From NCBI GenBank assembly GCA_022494885.1, contig JAGVSM010002673.1:1-64000 (forward strand): a stretch of DNA of 64,000 nt. The letters run 5' to 3'. The notes beneath the pieces are model-generated. The model worked only from the letters and a program-made list of their open reading frames with translations, had not been told where the DNA came from and searched no databases. The position numbers and the translations under genes were made by a program. The stretch is from Micrasema longulum. Lineage: Eukaryota; Arthropoda; Insecta; Trichoptera; Brachycentridae. Positions 51,291-60,765 of this stretch are shown here, in pieces (position 1 is the first letter of the stretch; every line of letters begins with the position of its first letter).

Positions 51291-52490
51291 AGGACATCCT
51301 AGTAAGGAAGTGTCATGACAGTATGTAAATCTATTGTTGACTGTTTTTTATGGGAACACAATATTTTAGTTTCATTAGGCTGTCACTATCAATGTCTGAC
51401 GTCTGACGTCTATAGCCGGCATTTCTTAAATGAGAGACACAATTTTGAAGGCTCTAGCTGGCATTCATGGTTACGACTAATAAACTCTCATTACTACATA
51501 TTTTTGGGTTCTTTATAAAATCTTAAAAATACAAAGGATTCATGAGTGAATTGTACGCAAAGATTAAAAAAGATGGCCAATTTGGCGTCCTAGCGAGCGG
51601 AACAAGCTTAATGACAATTTTAAATGCTATTTTTATTTAATTCTCTCTTGGTTTTGGCTAAATGAAATATTTTTGCTTGTATTTATAAATTTGTGTCTAT
51701 TTTGATTTGCGCTCTTTATTTATTTTATCTGGTTCAAAATATGGTTTTATTGCGGATTTTTTAGTTTAATCTTAACCCAACTTGAGACATACCAACAGAG
51801 ATAAATTATTAAAATAACCACCTTCGTAGAATAAGTAAGAAACTATTATGTATGTAAACTATCAAGGACACACGTAGAAATATGCCGGTTGTTATAAAGA
51901 TGAAAAATTACAATTATTTGAAAAGTGGCGCAAGTCTATAAAGCAGATTTGAAATATGAAAACGAAAAGGAATTGTGACAATGTTGTGCCAAAACACCTA
52001 ATTATGTTTTAGTGTGGTTGCACTTTACAAAAATTAAAAATGTACTACCTACATTGTTATTTGAAAGTTGTGACAACTCAAGAAAGTAGATTTTTAAAGC
52101 AAAAATTACATTTAAAATATTAATGTTTGTCTTTTAAATTTCATTTGATTGAAATTATTAATACTTTTACTAGTATGGCGTTTATTTTTCTTATTTTTAT
52201 TGTGGCCTTTTTAAAGATGTCGCAGTCAGATCATAGTTACAACCTGATTTAACTGAAAAATAAAAATTCTAAGATAAGGTTAAAATATTTACATTTATTT
52301 TATACTTATGTTGATTGTACTATTGATGTTTTTGTTTTTAAAAAAATATCTTATTTTTTGTTGTAATTTTTTCATTGCTGTTATTTTAGTTTTGTAAAAG
52401 GTTCATTTCATTGAGCCTAAATGCGTTTTTGCCAGTTAAAGAAAATGGTTACCAAAAGGTAAGTCAAAAGTCTGCTGTTTGAAAGTCATT
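51291..52490. other. No gene recognised
   Basis: AT-rich intergenic DNA. TGTCTGACGTCTGACGTC at 51392 is a short local duplication. No coding or RNA feature is supported. Confidence 0.4.
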
Positions 52491-52495
52491 TGACT

Positions 52496-52879
52496 CATTT
52501 AATATTTTATATCCTCTGGATTCCATCTGAAGCTTAAGACCCTGTCAGCTTGCCTTCGTGTATTCTTGGAAATGGGAGTCAGTGCCAATCCAAGCTTCTG
52601 ACGTCACTGCGACCTGTGTAGGTCATTTAATATTTTATATCCTCTGGATTCCATCTGAAGCTTAAGACCCTGTCAGCTTGCCTTCGTGTATTCTTGGAAA
52701 TGGGAGTCAGTGGCAATCCAAGCTTCTGACGTCACTGCGACCTGTGTAGGTCATTTAATATTTTATATCCTCTGGATTCCATCTGAAGCTTAAGACCCTG
52801 TCAGCTTGCCTTCGTGTATTCTTGGAAATGGGAGTCAGTGCCAATCCAAGCTTCTGACGTCACTGCGACCTGTGTAGGA
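52496..52879. repeat. Three 128-bp tandem repeats
   Basis: CATTTAATATTTTATATCCT starts units at 52496, 52624 and 52752. Each continues through TCTGGATTCCATCTGAAGC, CAGCTTGCCTTCGTGTATTC, AATCCAAGCTTCTGACGTC and CTGCGACCTGTGTAGG. The units are nearly identical (the second has GTGGCAATCC for GTGCCAATCC). They lie in what would be the 3' UTR of the minus-strand LINE to the right, so the expansion is probably recent and LINE-borne or local. Confidence 0.9.
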
Positions 52880-53290
52880 CCTATTGTGACGGGTTCCTGT
52901 AAATTAATTCTCGCTCTCCAAGCTTGTCTTTGGAGACCCAGACTACCGAGTAGAGGACGAGTGCTTTCATATCTATTTCGAAATCTCCTCCTCCAAGATC
53001 TTAAAGTATTCGGGCTACTAGGTGGCAGGCAAATACTTTCATATCCTCAGACCCATGGTCCACCGAGGATACGGCTTCTTCTGTGATACATAGCATCACA
53101 TTCACATGACCATGTGTAAAGGTGTTTCATCATTTGCACTGCAGAACCTAACCTGCAGAATCTAGAAGTTTCATTCTAGCAAGGTGTTTATTCAATCTGG
53201 AGTGCCCCCTGTAGGGCTCTGGTGATAACCCTCACTTGGTTCCAGCTTAGTTTCCTCAGGTCGAAAGCAAACCTTTGCGAGTACCCCTTT
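52880..53290 (-). mobile_element. LINE C-terminus, post-RNase H region
   Basis: Minus strand: LRKLSWNQVRVITRALQG, CRLGSAVQMMKHLYTWSCEC and, shifted, YESICLPPSSPNTLRSW. LRKLSRNQVR-LTGLLTGH followed by C---E---H-L--C is the segment after RNase H in Jockey/R1-type LINEs. Stops interrupt it. A relative of the 3' part is at 43341-43640. Confidence 0.6.
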
Positions 53291-54072
53291 AGTTGCAATT
53301 GTAGACATGAAAATTCTCCATTAATGATTCAAAATCAAAAAGAAACGCGTTAAAATAGTAAAAATATTTATTTATTTAAAAAAATAACAAATATGTACAG
53401 TAAGGCACAAAACAGCACAAAGGATGTACATCATAAACCTACCCAGAATCGGGAAAATTTATGGTTATTTGCATAAAATATCACAATTTAATATAACAAC
53501 CTTATAAACATTTTATTTTTGAATTTATTCTACACAGTATTAAGAAATGACACAAGTTTTTGTAGGAAATATTAGAATTGCCTGTAAAATAAAAAGTATT
53601 TTTTATCTTTATAAAATAACAATGTACAATTCTACGTGTTTTTTTATATTTTATTAGTTTACATACATATAATAAAACAATGTAATCAAATGAAACGCAA
53701 GATTTTGCAAGTTTGTACTATTTTTTAATAAATATATAAGTAAAAATACAAAAGCGTTTTAGTATAATTTATTTAACCTATATCTTAAAGCGGTTTTATA
53801 CAGGTCACCAAATTGGTTTTAATGGCACATGTCCAAAATTGGCGTCATTGAGTTAAGTATGCAGAAATGTTCCTGAATAGATAATTACCTTTATTAAATA
53901 TTGATTCCATCCACACAATTGACGGCATAATTCATAAAAATATCGAGTAAAAGGCTACTCACTACTTTGAAGAAAAAGCTAAAATGTTCATATTATAAAA
54001 AACATTTTGGTTTGTAAGTGAAAATTCTTGATAGAAGTTCATTTTAATTTAATAAAGTTAATATTATATTAT
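53291..54072. other. No gene recognised; faint Penelope-like end
   Basis: AT-rich DNA. GTAAGTGAAAATTCTTGATAG, AAGTTCATTTTAATTTAAT near 54014-54055 is the complement of sequence next to the Penelope-like end at 6680-6715. Otherwise nothing is seen. Confidence 0.35.
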
Positions 54073-54074
54073 TA

Positions 54075-54106
54075 CAGTCGAACTCGGTTATAACGATCAC
54101 AGAAAT
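54075..54106 (+). repeat. Tigger/pogo-like terminal inverted repeat (left)
   Basis: CAGTCGAACTCGGTTATAAC follows TA at 54073-54074. CAG-TCGAACTCGGTTATAACGA is the usual form of Tigger/pogo termini. Related internal copies of GTTATAACGAGC occur at 54182. The matching right end is not in the window, so it probably lies beyond 64000 or is lost. Confidence 0.7.
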
Positions 54107-54696
54107 AGCGAGATCTCGGATGTAACGAGGAAACATTAGGTGACATTTTAGTTCGTGGTTTTCTCCATACAATTATTCACTGTTATAACGAGCTACTTCT
54201 GACATACCAAACAAAATATTGTCAAAAATTACTCAAAAAATCTTCAATTGTTAAAAAAATCATTCTCGAAATAAGATTTGGATCTTTAGAGTAATAAAAC
54301 TATAGTAATAAAACTATATAGTAATAAAATCCAAACGGTCGGCTAACGTAAAGGATAAAAACCGCCGGGCGTTGGGATCGGATTATGTTTAAGATAGCTA
54401 TGTAAGTGTCTAAGTACCTAATTGGATTTTTCACTGACAATATTGAAAAATGAACACACATGGTTTTTAAAAAATCCAATCTTTGTAAACTTAGTAAGTA
54501 CCGGTTCGGCACATTGTTACAATTTACAGCTGCTTTTGTATTTTATGAATGACATGCTTGTTTCGGGGGTTTTTAAGGTTTTTACATTTTTTTTAAAGTT
54601 CTAAGCTTATTTTAATACACAATAAACATTACAAGTGGGTGATGTCAAGTGAGTTCTAGACCAGATCAGTTAAAACCCAACCCCTGAATAATAAAC

Positions 54697-54939
54697 ATGT
54701 CTACTAACAAGAGGAAGTTTCTCGATTCGTAAAAAAGTGGCAATTATTTGTGAAATCGAACGTGGCACGAAAAATGTGGAAGCGTGTACAAAGTTATCTT
54801 TATCTTTGTCCACAGTGTCAACATTGTGGAAAAATAAGCATGTTTATTTGTCTGCATTTGAAAAGAATATCACGGACACAAAAAATTTTTAAAGTGCGAT
54901 CGTACTAATGTCGATGAAGCATTGCTCCAAAGGTTTTGT
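54697..54939 (+). pseudogene. Tigger/pogo transposase N-terminus
   Basis: From the ATG at 54697: STNKRKFLDS, stop, then in the next frame KKVAIICEIERGTKNVEACT, KLSLSLSTVSTLWKNK and LSAFEKN, then NVDEALLQRF after another shift. KRK-LS--EK--II-EIE-G-K---C--L-LS-STVSTIWKN is the CENP-B/Tigger N-terminal helix-turn-helix, and VDEALL-WF starts the second DNA-binding domain. It is cut off at 54939 by an inverted duplication. Confidence 0.75.
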
Positions 54940-55078
54940 ACTCACAAAACCTTTGGAGCAATGCTTCATCGACATTAGTACGATCGCACTTTCAAATTTT
55001 TTTGTGTCCGTGATATTCTTTTCAAATGCAGACAAATAAACATGCTTATTTTTCCACAATGTTGACACTGTGGACAAA
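54805..55078. repeat. Near-perfect 135-bp inverted duplication with 4-bp spacer
   Basis: 54805-54939 and 54944-55078 are reverse complements with two mismatches, separated by ACTC. The arms are Tigger transposase sequence. The mismatches fall in the A/T run near 54886. Such a hairpin should be unstable, so the event is recent. Confidence 0.9.
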
Positions 55079-55106
55079 AAAATGCAGGATTTTCCATCGA
55101 TGCACC

Positions 55107-55467
55107 TGTTATAGAACTACCTAAGTCTTGACCGTCTTATCACGAGATGTTTGCTTTTGGTCCATATCTTCATGCATGGTCTGGATGAAAGATATATGGA
55201 ATAAAACCATGACGCATTATGAAATTGACTCAAGTTGTTTGAGACTAATTTCCTGTCGGCTTTATTTGTTTTGCTCGGGGCTCTATTGATTTGATTATTA
55301 TATAAAAGCGCATAATTTGATAGTACTAAGTAGAATTGTTAATTTAGAAGTAATACTGAACGGTCACGTTCACATTCACCTGTAAGCTAAACTTATCAAT
55401 AAACAAGACATATTAATATCTTCGCCTGACTGTCTTTTCTTCATCGTCGATCAGCGAGCCCGTAACA
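55107..55467 (+). repeat. 5' LTR of the errantivirus-like element
   Basis: 361 bp, TGTTATAGAACTACCTAAG to GAGCCCGTAACA. A TATATAAA box lies near 55299-55306 and AATAAA at 55398-55403. Four single-base differences from the 3' LTR were counted by eye (two in GCTTTTGG/GCTTCAGG, one in TTTGAGAC/TTTGGGAC, one in CTCGGGGC/CTCGCGGC). Confidence 0.92.
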
Positions 55468-55474
55468 TAATTAA

Positions 55475-55492
55475 TGGTGTTAGAAGTGTTGG
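55475..55492 (+). promoter_or_regulatory. Primer-binding site, tRNA-Leu type
   Basis: TGGTGTTAGAAGTGTTGG begins seven bases after the LTR. It matches the tRNA-Leu-type site TGGTGTCAGAAGTGGG with a C-to-T change and an inserted TT, and it starts with the required TGG. Confidence 0.7.
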
Positions 55493-56006
55493 ATCGAAAT
55501 CGGTCATTGGGTTTTTGGAAACTGAATACGAAGATTTTCACTCCGGTTACGCCAGAGTCTTCACCTGCAGTCACAACAAATAATTCTGGTAAGGCCGAAT
55601 TATTTACCAAGACCCTAATTTTTGTCATTACGAGATTGCTAATCGACTTCTTGGGTTCTGTACTCTTTCTGAGGGTCACACGACAGAAACTCAACGGAGG
55701 ACGGTGAATGAGTCTCTCATTCGCTACCACCGCATCGTCATCATCAACACTGAACTTGACAGGACGTCTATAAGCAGCGCACTGTTCCAGTCTCCGAGCT
55801 CCTCAGAGGGAACAAACCGCATCTACTCTTGGATCAGATAATAGGACACCGTTCCAGTCTCCGGAATCAGAGGGAACGAGCCACTATTTACCTGGACCAT
55901 AAGATAGAGAAGAAGATGGTTTATCATATTTTGTTTACGTAAGTTTAGCTTAATTTCATTTCATTTTGTAAATTTGGGTATTAAATTCCTCTTCATTTAT
56001 TAGAGT
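55493..56006 (+). other. 5' untranslated leader of the errantivirus-like element
   Basis: The leader between the primer-binding site and gag. Open frames on both strands (55413-55730, 55474-55707) overlap without a recognisable motif. It contains a local imperfect duplication around CACTGTTCCAGTCTCCGAGC (55781) and CACCGTTCCAGTCTCCGGAA (55848). Confidence 0.45.
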
Positions 56007-56099
56007 AAAATCTTTCTTCAAGGTTTGTAGGTTTTCACGGCCTTCAGAATACAGATAGTGTTTTTCTGGGTTATTATGCCGTGTTTGTGGGCTTTGTAT

Positions 56100-56142
56100 T
56101 GCCGACGTTTCGGAGCACATTGCAGTGTCCATCTTCAGGGCA
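56100..56142 (-). ncRNA. Hammerhead ribozyme motif, left Penelope-like repeat
   Basis: Minus strand order: TGCC (helix I), CTGAAGA (a full CUGANGA core), GGACAC-TGCAAT-GTGCTCC (helix II with one bulged C), GAAAC, GTC, GGCA (pairs with TGCC). All conserved core bases are present. Helix III would be the two pairs AC/GU with no loop, the minimal form reported for Penelope-like elements, which is thought to work as a dimer. Confidence 0.75.
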
Positions 56143-56222
56143 TAATGTATGAGTGTAGTTTTTAGTGTGTTTAATTGTGAGGAATTTGTACCGTGTCGCA
56201 GTCGGGCAATGTATGTAGTTAA

Positions 56223-56870
56223 GTGTGTGGAGTTTGTACCGTGGGCTTTGGAAGCACCGGGTACCATGAGGTTCGTAGTTACGTAGAAAGTAATGGCTAT
56301 GAAAAGAAGGATATAAAAAGAAGAATAATGTCGGTAACAAATCCAAAGAATATTTCCAAGATGGATGATGCTAATACGGGTAAAAGAATAGCGTTCCTTC
56401 CCTATGTCAAAAATGTCACGGATAGAATTGCAAAAACGCTTAAGAAACGGGACATAAGGACAGTGTTCGGTACGACCTCAAAAGTAAGAAACTTAATAAA
56501 ATCAGTAAAAGATCGGGACCCACTTGAAACAGATGGAGTATATAAATTAAATTGCAAAAGCTGTGAAACAGTCTACATAGGGCAGACTGCCAGAAACATA
56601 ATGACAAGAATAAAAGAGCACAAGAGTGCATGCAAGTTGGGCTACCCGGACAAATCAGCTCTTGCAGAGCACTACATAGAAACAGGGCATAATTTCTCAT
56701 TTGAGCCAAATGTCCTTGGAAAGCCCAAAAATCATCAAGCCCGTTTAATAAAGGAAGCCATAGAAATATACAAGCATCCTAATAACATAAACAGAGATGA
56801 TGGGTTACGACTACGAACCTCATGGTACCCGGTGCTTCCAAAGCCCACGGTACAAACTCCACACATTTAA
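56223..56870 (+). pseudogene. GIY-YIG endonuclease part of the Penelope-like element
   Basis: The open frame spans 215 codons but only about residues 55-200 are element protein: KRIAFLPYVKNVTDRIAKTL, KKRDIRTVFGTTSKVRNLI, DGVYKLNCKSCETVYIGQT, ARNIMTRIKEHKSACK, SALAEHYIETGHNF and RLIKEAIEIYKHPNNINRDD. GVY-L-C--C---YIGQT-R----R--EH is the GIY-YIG nuclease of Penelope-like ORFs, including the Cys pair typical of the group and the E of LIKEAIEI. The first 20 residues and the last 15 are translated inverted repeat. The RT domain that should precede it is absent. Confidence 0.88.
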
Positions 56871-56946
56871 CCACATACATTGCCCGACTGCGACACGGTA
56901 CAAATTCCTCACAATTAAACACACTAAAAACTACACTCATACATTC

Positions 56947-56989
56947 AGCCCTGAAGATGGACACTGCAATGTGCTCCGAAACGTCGCAA
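56947..56989 (+). ncRNA. Hammerhead ribozyme motif, right Penelope-like repeat
   Basis: The plus strand has the same CTGAAGA core at 56951, helix II, GAAAC and GTC ending at 56985. One G after the GTC is lost and TATG is changed to TCAG upstream, so helix I is reduced to about one pair. The core is intact but folding is probably impaired. Confidence 0.65.
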
Positions 56990-57143
56990 TACAAAGCCCA
57001 CAAACACGGCATAATAACCCAGAAAAACACTATCTGAAAATCTTTCTTGTTCAAAGTGTAATATATTTTCAAGTAATTTTATAACGTAAATATCCATATA
57101 TTTAGAAAATTTTAATATCTCAATTGTATATACTATTTTTAAA

Positions 57144-57707
57144 ATGTCTCTTGATTCAGACATTTCTCTCCAGTTTTTGAGTAAATTTATAACTCCATTT
57201 AATGGAAACAACAATGATTTGCATACTTTCATTAAAAATTGTGATTACGCGTATAATCTAGCATCGAGACCCCAAAAAGACATAATATTTAAATACATAC
57301 AAACACAGGTGACGGGAAAGGCAGATCTAGTTACATCTTGTAGAAATTTATTAAGTTGGGAGGATTATAAATTATTTCTGTTAGAGAATTTTTCGGAATC
57401 TAAAAACTTCTCTCAATTGCTACTAGAACTTCAATCGTGTAAACAAATTAAAAACGAATCTGTATTATGTTATACACAAAGACTAGAAAAATGTTATTCA
57501 AATTTAATGCGTAGTACTAATTTAGAGACAACTGATTTATCGGAATTGAAGGGTAAACATTCCCTTATCAAGCAAATGGCACTGCAATCATTTTTAATAG
57601 GTACTTTACCGCAATACAGTACCGTACTTAGGGCGAGAAATCCCAAAAGCTTTGAGGAAGCCTCAGTATTTGCTATTAACGAAGAAAAAATAATGTTTAC
57701 AATTTAA
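57144..57707 (+). pseudogene. Gag-like protein of the errantivirus-like element, truncated
   Basis: 187 codons from the ATG at 57144. It carries FITPFNGNNNDLHTFIKNCD near the start, then IQTQVTGKADLVTSCRN and LLELQSCKQIKNESVLCYTQ. F-G----L--FI--C followed by KA--V and LL-LQSCKQ--ESV--Y--R-E is the Gag capsid pattern of gypsy-type errantiviruses. No zinc knuckle follows, and the frame stops where pol should start. The N-terminal region is open and undamaged. Structural, non-enzymatic. Confidence 0.75.
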
Positions 57708-58170
57708 TACCGTTGCCAATGAAAAGGCAGGATAATTTATATGTTTTTATTTTACCTTCTATAAAATATTTAGCTACAGCAGATTCAAAATTAATGTACG
57801 TAGTTATTGATAGTTTAGATAGTTGTAAGGACACCTGCGAGAATAAGGCAATTTGTAAAATAAATAATTTAATTTATTATAATATACATACCCGACCAAT
57901 TTGTGAAACTGAACTAATGTTTGAGCCAACACATGTACCACACACTCGTGACACTAGAGTAATTTATAACTTTGAAGAAATTTGGCATAAGCTCAGTAAA
58001 CAAAACAATTGGATTTATGTTTTACCAAAAGCAACTTCTATTACCATAAAATGTAAAAATTTAGAAGCAATAGACCTTAAGTTAGAAACGACCGGTATCC
58101 TTCACATGGAACCAAACTGTATTCCAACTATATTCCACCGAGGCTATAATTGTAAGTGATACTAATAACT
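57708..58170 (+). pseudogene. Env-like glycoprotein fragment of the errantivirus-like element, part 1
   Basis: Frame 57713-58159. It has a Cys-rich ectodomain with spaced Cys pairs and a PHTRDTRVIYNFEEIWHKLS segment, then WIYVLPKATSITIKC and TTGILHMEPNC. This arrangement of Cys and the W-YV-P segment is that of the gypsy-type Env, which is related to the baculovirus F protein. The N-terminal half, including any fusion-peptide region, is missing because the left boundary directly follows gag. The frame ends at TGA (58157-58159), 12 bases before the Tc1 insertion. Confidence 0.65.
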
Positions 58171-58380
58171 ACACCGCAAGACAAAAAAAATTACGAGTTT
58201 ACCTGCTACCGCGCCCCTTGACTTTACTGAACCCCTTTTCTAAGAAATCCTTTATCGATACCTCTTTCTTTTGTTTAATAAATTAAGGACACTATGTGTC
58301 ACCTTTCTACAATATTTACATTTTAAAATGTCTCAACAGTCTTGTTTTACCCGCGTTTGAGTGAACATAACACAACAATC

Positions 58381-59446
58381 ATGGAAAGTGCAAAGCAAAT
58401 GTCGATTGCGATAAAATCCAAAATAATCACATTGTTGCAAGAAAACATATCTAATTGTGAAATATCTCGTCGAGTTGGGTATTCAGAAGGTGCAGTGAGG
58501 TTTTTATTAAAAAAAATCCAAGAAACTGGATCCATAGAACGGAAAAAAGGAAGCGGACGGGGGCGCGTGACATCTGCCCGAGATGATCGCTTAATAAAAA
58601 ATTGTTATGCGCGATCGATTTTTAACGGCACCTGAAATACACGCAGAGGTGCAGTCTACCAGCACATCAACATTTTCAGTAAAAACAGTGTCCAGGCGGC
58701 TATTGGAGCATGGTTTCCAAGCACGGAGTCCCGCAAAGAAACCATTACTCACGGACAAATGAAGAAGGCTAGACTGGATTGGGCGAAAGAGCACCAGAAT
58801 TGGACCTTGGAGGATTGGCAAAATGTTGTTTTCTCTGATGAATCAAAATTCAACCTTTTGGTCCAGACGGCAGAAAGATAGTTCGACGAAAACGTGGGGA
58901 AAGATATCATCCGTCGTGCGTCACTCGAACCGTTAAACATTCACCCTACGTGATGATTTGGGGGTGCATGACAGCATACGGTTTAGGACCTCTAAATTTT
59001 GTACAGGGTACAATGAACATATTATTCCAACAATCGAGGACATTACGCAGTATACCGCGGACCCAATTTTTCAGGACGATTCTGCGCCGTGCCATAGAGC
59101 CCGCACTGTGAGTACAAATATATATATTTTTAAATGCATTTTGTGACCACATGATAAATAATTTATTGTTTTTTATAGATCAATGAATTCAAGGAGAAAA
59201 TTGGCTTAAAATCGTTGACGTGGCCCGGGAATAGCCCTGATTTGAACCCGATAGAAAATTTATGGGCGATTATGAAAAAAAAAGTCGGGAAAAAAAAAAT
59301 CAAAAAACATTGAGGAATTAAAAAAAAACTTAATCCAAGTTTGGGAAGAAGAAATAACATCAGAAATTTTAGATTCGCTTTACGCTTCTCTAAATAATAG
59401 AATTTTACATGTTTTAAAAAATAAAGGTGAATTCACTAAGTACTAA
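58381..59446 (+). pseudogene. Tc1-like transposase (DDE), frameshifted
   Basis: N-terminal helix-turn-helix: IITLLQENISNCEISRRVGY and GAVRFLLKKIQETGS, then the GRGR hook. Catalytic motifs: VVFSDESKFNLF (first D), PIFQDDSAPCHRA (second D), WPGNSPDLNPIENLWAIMK (E). It ends EFTKY, stop at 59444-59446. Frameshifts lie near 58607, 58750, 58858 and 59020. A 71-bp segment at 59108-59178 interrupts the catalytic region and has perfect intron borders. All three acidic residues are still encoded. Confidence 0.85.
59108..59178 (+). other. Putative 71-bp intron in the Tc1-like transposase
   Basis: Donor GTGAGTACAAAT, AT-rich centre, acceptor TTGTTTTTTATAG. Removing it joins ...CHRART to INEFKEKIG in frame, where other Tc1 transposases continue without a gap. 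Read through, it inserts a stop at 59143-59145. Confidence 0.65.
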
Positions 59447-59810
59447 ATATTTTTAAATGTTATAAATATGTTTAAATGTAAAATATTTTAATTTAAAATA
59501 AAGCGATAAGAACCTACTTCTTAAATATGAATTAAAAAATAACATGTCTTTTATTATTCCATCACAAACACTCGACCATAAATGAACCGTTATGGGTCTC
59601 TAAGGTTCGGGTAATCTGATACCTGATATATAATGGCAATTTCTAAGAACAATTCATGAGTAAGATTTTTTATTTTAACCTTGAAATAACGAGTAGTCAT
59701 CACATATGTCAAACAATATAAAAAAACTAATTAAATATCAAGAATAATTCATTATATGTCAATTTTAGTTTTTTTTTGAGAACTCGTAAATTTATTTGTC
59801 TTGCGGTGTA

Positions 59811-60309
59811 TAATCATTTATCTACCCTATTTAAAATGGAATCTATTATTCCCATGTTTAACATTGTAGAAGACTATTGTTGTAAACAGTGTACAGATAA
59901 TTATTCCAAAATTGATAAAATAGAATCGCCAAAATTTTACCCAAAGGTTTTCAATTTAGATAAGGATGATTTATCTATCATAAGCCACAAACTAAATAAA
60001 TTGTACGACACTATGGAAAACTCAAAAGGGAAAGATAATATTTTCAAAGAAATTGTTAATAACAACTATCTTTCATTTATATTGTTATGTTTTTTCAAAA
60101 TAACTGTATTGTATATTCTATTTAAATTGTGTATGAAATGTAAAAATGTAATATGTAATAGAGAGCGAAGAAATCGAATAAACCCGGCACAGGCAATTAT
60201 GAGTAATTTATGTAGAACAAGAGAAAATATTGATGATCATGAGTTAGATGACATCACAGAAACACCTCCGATAAGACGCAGCGCAAGGCTTAGGGCTGAT
60301 GTGAGATAA
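59811..60309 (+). pseudogene. Env-like glycoprotein fragment, part 2 (stem, membrane anchor, tail)
   Basis: It resumes right after the Tc1 element. It contains a CCKQC motif, a hydrophilic stem, a hydrophobic segment (YLSFILLCFFKITVLYILF) that fits the membrane anchor, and a basic/acidic tail ending RRSARLRADVR and stop (60307-60309). Part 1 and part 2 would be continuous without the Tc1 element apart from a one-base frame difference just left of the insertion. The polypurine tract and 3' LTR follow within 40 bases. Confidence 0.6.
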
Positions 60310-60346
60310 GTGGATTACCCCCTGTATCTCATCTTAACGGGGAAGG

Positions 60347-60707
60347 TGTTATAGAACTACCTAAGTCTTGACCGTCTTATCACGAGATGTTTGCTTCAGG
60401 TCCATATCTTCATGCATGGTCTGGATGAAAGATATATGGAATAAAACCATGACGCATTATGAAATTGACTCAAGTTGTTTGGGACTAATTTCCTGTCGGC
60501 TTTATTTGTTTTGCTCGCGGCTCTATTGATTTGATTATTATATAAAAGCGCATAATTTGATAGTACTAAGTAGAATTGTTAATTTAGAAGTAATACTGAA
60601 CGGTCACGTTCACATTCACCTGTAAGCTAAACTTATCAATAAACAAGACATATTAATATCTTCGCCTGACTGTCTTTTCTTCATCGTCGATCAGCGAGCC
60701 CGTAACA
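60347..60707 (+). repeat. 3' LTR of the errantivirus-like element
   Basis: 361 bp, TGTTATAGAACTACCTAAG to GAGCCCGTAACA, differing from the 5' LTR at four positions by eye (about 1.1%). It is preceded by AACGGGGAAGG as a short polypurine tract. Confidence 0.92.
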
Positions 60708-60761
60708 GGACAATGAGTTTAACTGTTAAAGAAGCTGGTATGATTGCAATGGATACACTTA
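60708..60761 (+). pseudogene. Tigger transposase C-terminal scrap
   Basis: TMSLTVKEAGMIAMDTLI. With the piggyBac element and one TTAA removed, the frame would continue KRKVF and a stop at 63445-63447. Short -EA---L-TL- endings are usual in Tigger proteins. It supports the idea that both flanks of the errantivirus-like element are one Tigger gene, but the match is short. Confidence 0.4.
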
Positions 60762-60765
60762 TTAA

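Larger units (their letters stand above)
56019..57036 (+). mobile_element. Penelope-like element with inverted pseudo-LTRs
   Basis: The 12-bp target duplication AAAATCTTTCTT occurs at 56007-56018 and 57037-57048. About 230-bp inverted repeats (56052-56285 and 56805-57035) flank a short coding core. The outermost left 33 bp (CAAGGTTTGTAGGTTTTCAC and onward) have no counterpart on the right, as is common in Penelope-like insertions. The RT is missing, leaving the endonuclease. Hammerhead motifs are in both repeats. Confidence 0.9.
58172..59808 (+). mobile_element. Tc1-like DNA transposon
   Basis: Terminal inverted repeats CACCGCAAGACAAAAAAAAT (58172) and the complement of CACCGCAAGACAAATAAATT (ending 59808) lie between TA dinucleotides (58170-58171, 59809-59810). 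It is inserted in the env remnant of the errantivirus-like element. The transposase gene is nearly full length but frameshifted. Confidence 0.93.
55107..60707 (+). mobile_element. Gypsy/errantivirus-like LTR element, gag and env without pol
   Basis: Two 361-bp LTRs (TGTT...AACA) flank a primer-binding site, a Gag frame and the C-terminal half of an Env-like protein. The whole pol region and the Env N-terminus are absent between 57707 and 57713. A Penelope-like element (56019-57036) and a Tc1-like element (58172-59808) are nested inside. The flanks CACC and GGAC show no target duplication, although both sides look like parts of one Tigger gene, so one side was probably rearranged. It cannot move on its own. 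Confidence 0.85.

Noticed and set aside
56041..57036. Inverted repeats around the GIY-YIG frame as a DNA-transposon terminal repeat
   Set aside because: The 12-bp target duplication, GIY-YIG domain and hammerheads fit a Penelope-like element; no DNA transposase is present.
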